This document shows positions 50,758 through 56,433 of a stretch of 56,433 bases of DNA, one piece after another. The stretch spans positions 1-56,433 of the forward strand of contig NZ_BAXR01000017.1 in NCBI RefSeq assembly GCF_001310635.1, read 5' to 3'. The position numbers and the translations under genes were made by a program. The notes below the pieces were generated by a model. It worked only from the letters and a program-made list of their open reading frames with translations, ran no database searches and was not told the origin of the DNA. Each line of letters begins with the position of its first letter. The stretch's first letter is position 1. This stretch comes from Bacillus sp. JCM 19034. Its GTDB lineage: Bacteria > Bacillota > Bacilli > Bacillales > Bacillaceae_D.

Positions 50758-51135
50758 GTGGATAAGCAAGCATTAGGATGGAAGAAAATAGAGGAATTAG
50801 CGGGTCAGCAAGGTATTGAAGCCATGAAAACAATGGAAAGTTATTCTCCTCGCTTAGCTAGGCTTGCATTGGAATTTGGCTATGCAGATGTTTACGATGA
50901 TGACAGCTTAAATCTAAAGCAAAGAGCACTGGTGACATTATCATCACTGATTACACAAGGCGATGCAGGAAGAGGCTTGCACTATCATTTTCGAGCGGCA
51001 CTAAATGTCGGACTTGAGCAGGCACAAATTTTAGAGGTTATTAATCATTGTAGTGCATATGCAGGCTTTCCAAAGGCGATTCACGCGTTACATATATTTC
51101 AAGAAGTGTTAAACCAATATGAAACAAGTAAATAG
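50758..51135 (+). CDS. Carboxymuconolactone decarboxylase family protein
   Basis: About 125 residues, start GTG 50758 with GGAGTGAT upstream. LNLKQRALVTLSSLITQGD and GLEQAQILEVINHCSAYAGFPKA are typical CMD/AhpD-like segments. A single Cys is present, not CxxC, so AhpD peroxidase activity is unlikely. It lies 23 bp after the ThDP enzyme and is probably in the same pathway. Confidence 0.8.
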   Translation: MDKQALGWKKIEELAGQQGIEAMKTMESYSPRLARLALEFGYADVYDDDSLNLKQRALVTLSSLITQGDAGRGLHYHFRAALNVGLEQAQILEVINHCSAYAGFPKAIHALHIFQEVLNQYETSK

Positions 51136-51144
51136 GAGGAATTC

Positions 51145-51528
51145 ATGATGAGTACATATGAATCAAAAGAATACAAAGATGTGTTTTATTTCAAGTATAA
51201 AGAGATGGCAGCTACAGTCGAGGAAGCGAAGCAGCAGGCTGACTTTGTGCGAGCACAATTACAAAAGCCGCAAATTAAGAAGTTCTTGAATGATAATAGT
51301 TTAATTCAAACGGTTGCTAAACCAGAGGTAAATGAAGTGTGGGGACAACTGATGCAAGACGTAGCTAAGTACGTTGAGAAAAATGCAAACATTACACCGA
51401 ATGTGACATTAAAAATGCAGCTCAATCGCCTTTCTCGCTCTTCTGGAACGAAAGATAGCATTAAGGCCTTTACGAGTTTAGATGAAGCATTGAAATTCCT
51501 CGATGTGGAAGAAATGGATGTTAAATAA
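51145..51528 (+). CDS. Unknown 127-residue protein
   Basis: Starts at ATG 51145 after TAGGAGGAATTC. Highly charged N-terminal helix region (KYKEMAATVEEAKQQADFVRAQL) and an end, IKAFTSLDEALKFLDVEE, that recalls the last helix of STAS/SpoIIAA-like domains. I do not recognise the family with confidence. It sits between the CMD-family gene and the chemotaxis gene, so a signalling adaptor role is possible. Confidence 0.6.
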   Translation: MMSTYESKEYKDVFYFKYKEMAATVEEAKQQADFVRAQLQKPQIKKFLNDNSLIQTVAKPEVNEVWGQLMQDVAKYVEKNANITPNVTLKMQLNRLSRSSGTKDSIKAFTSLDEALKFLDVEEMDVK

Positions 51529-51537
51529 GGAAGATAA

Positions 51538-52694
51538 ATGATGAAAAATACGAAACGACTTCTCATTGTATATTCGTTAATAATTGCTCTATTGTCTATG
51601 TTGACTATGGTTATTGTGTTGGAACTTTTATCTTTTTCTATTACAAGTGTTTATTTTGTAATAAGTGTTATCGTACTTCTCATCGTAACGATTGGTTTGG
51701 CCTTTCTGTTAATTAGGCTACAGCCGGTTGCTTTAAAGGAAGTGAGGGCAACAGATGAGACGGTAATGAAAGAATCGGATCACGACCAAGATACGAAAGA
51801 ACTTTCAGCTCAGACGGCAGCAACAGCTGTACAACTAATGTCAACAACACAAGAAACAAGTGAAGCTGTAGCGGAAATCTCATCAAAGATGCAGGAAATG
51901 GCTGCTGGTACTGAAACACAAGCGAATGAAATCCATGAAGTGAATCAAACGTCAGGTCAAATCTTTTTTAGCTTACAGGAATTAGTGGAAAGCATTAATT
52001 TTGTTTCTGAAACATCTAAGCAAGCGATAAACCAATCGAAAAATGGTGATGCGGCTGTTGAAAGGATTATGGATCAAATGAAGCTCATTGGCGATCAAGT
52101 CAATCAATCCATTGAAGTGGTAAATCAGCTTGATCAAAAAACAAATGAGGTTGGCGATATTTTATCGTTGATTACAGACATCTCTAATCAGACAAACTTG
52201 TTAGCATTAAATGCGGCGATTGAAGCTGCTCGTGCGGGAGAACACGGAAAAGGGTTCTCTGTTGTTGCAGATGAGGTTAGGAAATTGGCTGAACAGACGA
52301 ATAATGCAACGAATAAAACACAAGGTTAATTCAAGAGATTCAAGAAAGTACAGTCCAAGTAACAGAGGTCATTTCAAAGGGTGGACAATCGATTAAAGAC
52401 GGTGCAAACTTAAATGAAGAAGTTAAGGACGTTTTCAACGATATTGCAAGTAATATTGATGAGGTCGATGAATTTATCCAAGACTTAAAAGCAGCAATAA
52501 ATGATATAACTGACAATATGAATCAAGTGACACAATCCATTCAAAAAGTGTCAGAGGAAGTGAGCAGTTCAAACGGCAATATCGAGAATATTGTAGCTGT
52601 TATTGAAGAGCTAAATGCTTCTATGCAAGAAGTATCAGGTGTAGCAAACATGTTGTCAGATATTGCAAATCATTTAAATGATAAGGTGAACTAA
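51538..52694 (+). CDS. Small methyl-accepting chemotaxis protein (one frameshift)
   Basis: About 385 residues. Two adjacent N-terminal helices ([20 protein letters not shown] and [19 protein letters not shown]) leave almost no extracellular loop, so it probably senses from the membrane or cytoplasm. The signalling hairpin tip is [20 protein letters not shown], with [12 protein letters not shown] after it. Adding one A near 52318 continues the chain as [13 protein letters not shown]. It follows the unknown protein by 10 bp. Confidence 0.87.
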
Positions 52695-53337
52695 TAAGAG
52701 AAACAAGATCACTATGTACGTTTGTGATATATATCACCTTTAAAAGAATGCATTTGGAAATTTACATATGATGTAGATTATTGAAGGATTACACATAGTT
52801 AGAGAACGTAATAAGCTTTGTTAAATGGCTACTCTTTTCAACAAGGAGACGGCCATTTATACAAAGCTTTTTATAAGGAAATGAGTTATTTTAATTTTCT
52901 AATCGATAATTTCAACACTCTTATCATAAACCTACATACGCAAAAGGCGATAAAATGGTTATGCAGAAATCCACTGAAAATTTCTTCTTTCTTACAATTC
53001 CTCTACCTTAAGTATTCCATAGGCTCTACGTCTTCTTGTAAAGAAGAAAAGTCTCCTACATAATCAATCCTTCTCATTGACAAAACCAGACCAAATTTAA
53101 TAAATATACCCAACTAAATCTTCAAAAATCCTGCTTGAATACAACCCATGCTTAACTCTTCCTCATTTAAAGAGTATTTGAATAAAATCCTCGAATTACA
53201 CTAAATTCAAACAACTACCATTAGTGTGAATGTAGTGTAATTTCATTGTAAAAGTTATGTTAATTCAGCCTTGATAAAAGTGAAAAATGCTATTTTTAAC
53301 TATGTGTGGACAAGTTTAGAACATAAGGAGGAAAACC
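52695..53337. other. Intergenic region before the LRR protein
   Basis: About 640 bp without a supported gene; a 81-codon frame at 52818-53063 has no domain or ribosome binding site. An AAGGAGGA site precedes the LRR gene. Confidence 0.4.
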
Positions 53338-56300
53338 ATGAAACGAGTTATGCATGTATGTTTAATAGTACTTATCATTTTTTCAAATTTTATCCCGCTT
53401 CAACAAATTGGTGCAGAAGGTAACGTCGATGAGGCTACTAGCATTGAGGAGGAATTCGAAGATGAAGCTTTACTGCAAGTAATAAAAGATGAAATAAAAT
53501 CTTTGGGGCACTCTCAATTATCGTTTGAAGCGTTAGCGGAGGTTAAGAAGCTAACAAAGGTTAGAAATTTAGGAATTGAAAGCTTAAAAGGATTAGAGCT
53601 TCTAACCAATTTGAAAGAGCTAGAAATGCGATCAAATAACATTTCTGGTTTGACACCGCTTTCAACGTTAACGAAATTGGAGTCAATTGATTTAAGAGAA
53701 AATAGTCTTTCCTCTCTGGAGGGAATTGAGACGTTAACGAATTTGGTTGAGCTAGATATTCGCGACAACCAAATTACTGATTTGCAGCCTTTAGCAGGCT
53801 TAATTCAGTTACAAGTGTTAAGTGCAAGAGACAATCATATCTCTGATCTAACACCGTTAGCACCGCTTACGAACCTAGTTGAGCTTAATCTCCATTCAAA
53901 CAACGTAAGCGATTTAACACCTTTAATGAACTTAATGAAAATAGAAAGACTCATTGTAAGAGGCAACAAGATAACGGATATTTCGCCGTTACAATATTTA
54001 GTCGTTCTTGAGGATTTAAATATTCGCGATAATGATATTACTGATATTAGCCCGTTACGGGATTTAGAGAAGTTGCGAGTTCGTTTAAACCTAGATGGTA
54101 ACCCGATAAACGATTTCTCACCTATTGCTCACTATTACTATGAGATTGAAGATGTTGATTTTTCTTTACCTATCCAAACAGATGAAGAAGAGCTAGATGG
54201 TGAGTCAGCTGAAATTGAACGGTTATTTGAAGATAAGGCTTTGTTTCTAGTGATAAATGAAATGGTTAAGTCGAATGGTCACTCTCAATTAACGTATGAA
54301 GCATTGACGGAAGTAGAGAAGTTAACAAATGTTAGAAATTTAGGAATTGAAAGCTTAAAAGGGATTGAGCTATTAACTAATTTGAAAGAATTAGAAATGC
54401 GTTCAAATAATATTTCAGATTTAACGCCGCTTTCAACATTAACGAAATTAGAATCAATTGATTTAAGAGAAAATAATATATCCAAACTTGATGGGATCGA
54501 AACATTAACGAATCTAATTGAACTCGATGTACGTGTTAACTCGATTGTCTCATTAGAACCTGTCAAACAATTAGTTGCACTTGAAGTACTTGATATTCGT
54601 GATAATAGCGTTATAGACATAAAGCCTTTGGAAGGTTTAGTTCAATTAAAAGAATTAAGTGCTAGAAATAATGGCATTTCCGATTTGACGCCATTAACAA
54701 ATCTTACTGAATTAACCGATCTTAACTTACATTCAAACCGAGTTAGTGATCTAACACCGTTAACAAACTTAACGAAAATAGAAAGACTAGTATTAAGAAG
54801 AAACGAAATTTCTGATATTTCACCACTTCAGTATTTAGTTGTTTTAGAAGATTTGAATATTCGTGATAATAACATAACCGATATTAGTCCGTTACGAAAT
54901 TTGGAGCACCTACGTGTTCGCCTAAATCTTGACGGCAACTCGATAAACGATTTTTCACCAATTGCTCATTATTATGATGATATTGAAGATGTTGATTTTG
55001 TAATACCTGGTCAAACAACGATTGATCTTGAAGCATTAAATCCACTTGATGGACTAGAGAGAATTGAAACAATCAAGAACGAAATCAATCGGTCAAATCA
55101 GCATATTGATGATCACTTTGTAAAAGACAGCAAGCTTGAGCAGTTAGCAGCCAGCCCTTTTGCCTTTTATCGAGGGACTGCAGCTTTATTTTTCCTTGAT
55201 GTCAAAAACCAGGTTGTAAACATTCCAGAAAATTGGACAGTCCTAAATCAAGCAAATACGTGGATCACGGGTGATCTTCATATTGAGAATATCGGATTTT
55301 ATGGTAATCGAAATAAGGAAGCTATTTTTGAATTAAATGATTTTGATGAAGCTGCAATCGCACCTTTTTACTTCGATTTACTGAACTATGGGGCAAGTCT
55401 CTATCTTCTGAATGACGCTGCACCGAATTTACAGGTAAGTGCTGAGGAGATCGTTGGGATCGTTGAAGCATATGGTTATTATTATCGGCAGGCACTAGCA
55501 AATGTAGCCGATGGTTCCGTTGATGTTCAAGAGCATTATTTTACAGCGGATAAGTTAGATGGATTTATTGGTGAGTTTGCAAAAGAAGTGAGTAATGAGC
55601 CGTTAAATAATCAATTAGCGACTTGGACAACGATGCAAGGTGAAAATCGTGTCTTTGATTTAACGAATAATCGTCTGACGGAAGTAACAGTAGATGAATG
55701 GGATGAGCTGGTACGCCATTGGGATTCTTATGTTGAGAATTTAGATGAAGAAATCATCGAAAATGTTGGGAAAGACTACTTCACGATTAAAGACATAGCA
55801 CGAAGAATTAATGCGGGGTTAGGCAGTTTAGGCTATGATCGTTTTTATGTTTTAATCGAAGGTGAAACAAAATCAGGAGTAGACGATATCATTTTAGATA
55901 TTAAGGCACAAGGACCGTCAGCTGTTGAGTTATCTGGTTTATTTGATAGTTCTGTATACCTACTCATGCTAGTCGGACTATTAGCGGGTACGTGCACTGC
56001 ATAATTTCCCAGATATTCATTGGGGAACGTTAGAAACTGATAACCAATCATTTTTAGTTAAGGAACGTTCGCCTTTTAAAGATGAAGTAGGGCCAACGGA
56101 CTTTAATGGGATAGAAGATCTCGATAACTTTGTAAAGGCTAGTGCAGAAGTTACGGCATACGCCCATAGTCGTGCGGCATCTGTGTTAGGATATGAATCT
56201 TTTGCTGCCGATTTACTACAAGCCTTCGGTACAGAAGTACAGTCATTTGATGAGGAGTTAGCAGAAATAACTTTGAAATACTATGCACAAGTGATTAAGG

Positions 56301-56433
56301 ATCATCAAATATATGAAGCACTTTATAATGAACAAGCATTTGATGAACCGGGAGATATAGAAGATGGAAACAACGAGGAAGGAACCGAAGAAGACAATAA
56401 CGCAGGAGATGGAACTGAGGAAGACAACAACGA
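53338..56433 (+). CDS. Secreted LRR-DUF2252 fusion protein (one frameshift, C-terminus outside window)
   Basis: A signal peptide (HVCLIVLIIFSNFIPLQ) is followed by two blocks of internalin-type 22-residue LRRs, about residues 60-285 and 310-560. The blocks share most of their sequence, e.g. LTNLKELEMRSNNIS and LEDLNIRDN, so the whole block was duplicated. A DUF2252 domain follows (about residue 600 on), with SPFAFYRGTAALFFLD, WITGDLHIENIGFYG and FDEAAIAPFYFDLLNYGASL; this family looks kinase-like. The frame breaks near 55993; the next frame continues RALHNFPDIHWGTLE and ends in an acidic repeat tail at the window edge (EEDNNAGDGTEEDN), like that of the first protein in the window. Function: probably extracellular; the LRRs may bind a partner for the DUF2252 domain. 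Confidence 0.78.

Noticed and set aside
52818..53063. 81-codon frame before the LRR gene
   Set aside because: No ribosome binding site or domain; AT-rich intergenic sequence.
53338..56004. True internalin with wall anchor
   Set aside because: LRRs are internalin-like, but the C-terminal part is DUF2252 and no LPxTG motif is visible within the window.

Overview
The window looks like a low-GC Gram-positive chromosome, most likely from the Bacillaceae. It is AT-rich, has strong AGGAGG-type ribosome binding sites and many TTG/GTG starts, and carries LytTR and YesM/YesN-type two-component systems, CcpA-like cre boxes and a small methyl-accepting protein. I cannot name the species. No rRNA, tRNA or CRISPR array was seen. 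GC was judged by eye, not computed.

Layout: (1) 1-2226, minus strand: C-terminally truncated secreted surface protein with three near-identical 345-bp repeats, a G5 domain and a Ser/Asp/Glu/Gly tail. (2) 2647-22548: a RiPP locus of thiopeptide type. It has a class III aminotransferase on the opposite strand, an unknown protein, a short-chain dehydrogenase, a 58-residue precursor with a Ser/Thr/Cys core, a multidomain maturase (B12/radical-SAM-like but without CxxxCxxC, then a SPASM-like Cys cluster, then a PqqD-like RRE), two SpaB_C/thiopeptide-type proteins, a LanB glutamylation protein, a YcaO cyclodehydratase with two partner proteins, two SagB-type azoline dehydrogenases, an ABC exporter and a methyltransferase. 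(3) 23.3-27.6 kb: serine recombinase remnant, then a restriction-modification system (D12-class adenine methylase, McrB-like AAA+ protein, LlaJI-type nuclease). (4) 28-34.3 kb: MerR/VOC pair, a sensor kinase, and a LytTR/GHKL two-component system preceded by a decayed copy of its own kinase. (5) 34.6-39.9 kb: membrane-anchored GH3 glycosidase with inverted domain order, nitroreductase, GNAT acetyltransferase, GrpB-family protein. (6) 40.1-48.8 kb: sucrose/fructan operon (YesM/YesN-type regulators, ABC importer, GH32, fructokinase). (7) 49.1-52.7 kb: ThDP enzyme, CMD-family protein, small unknown protein and MCP. (8) 53.3 kb to the end: secreted protein with two internalin-like LRR blocks fused to a DUF2252 domain.

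Proposed pathway (inference): YcaO and partners cyclise Cys/Ser/Thr of the precursor, the SagB-type enzymes oxidise azolines, the split LanB proteins make dehydroamino acids, and one SpaB_C-like protein may form the central pyridine. The precursor ends in Thr-Thr and the locus has a short-chain dehydrogenase, a class III aminotransferase and a methyltransferase, so a daptide-like C-terminal amine on a thiopeptide is possible; this is the most novel hypothesis here.

Caution: about 20 genes carry single-base frameshifts and most are repaired by adding one base to a homopolymer run. This points to homopolymer undercalling in the assembly rather than mass gene decay, so split genes are reported as single genes.
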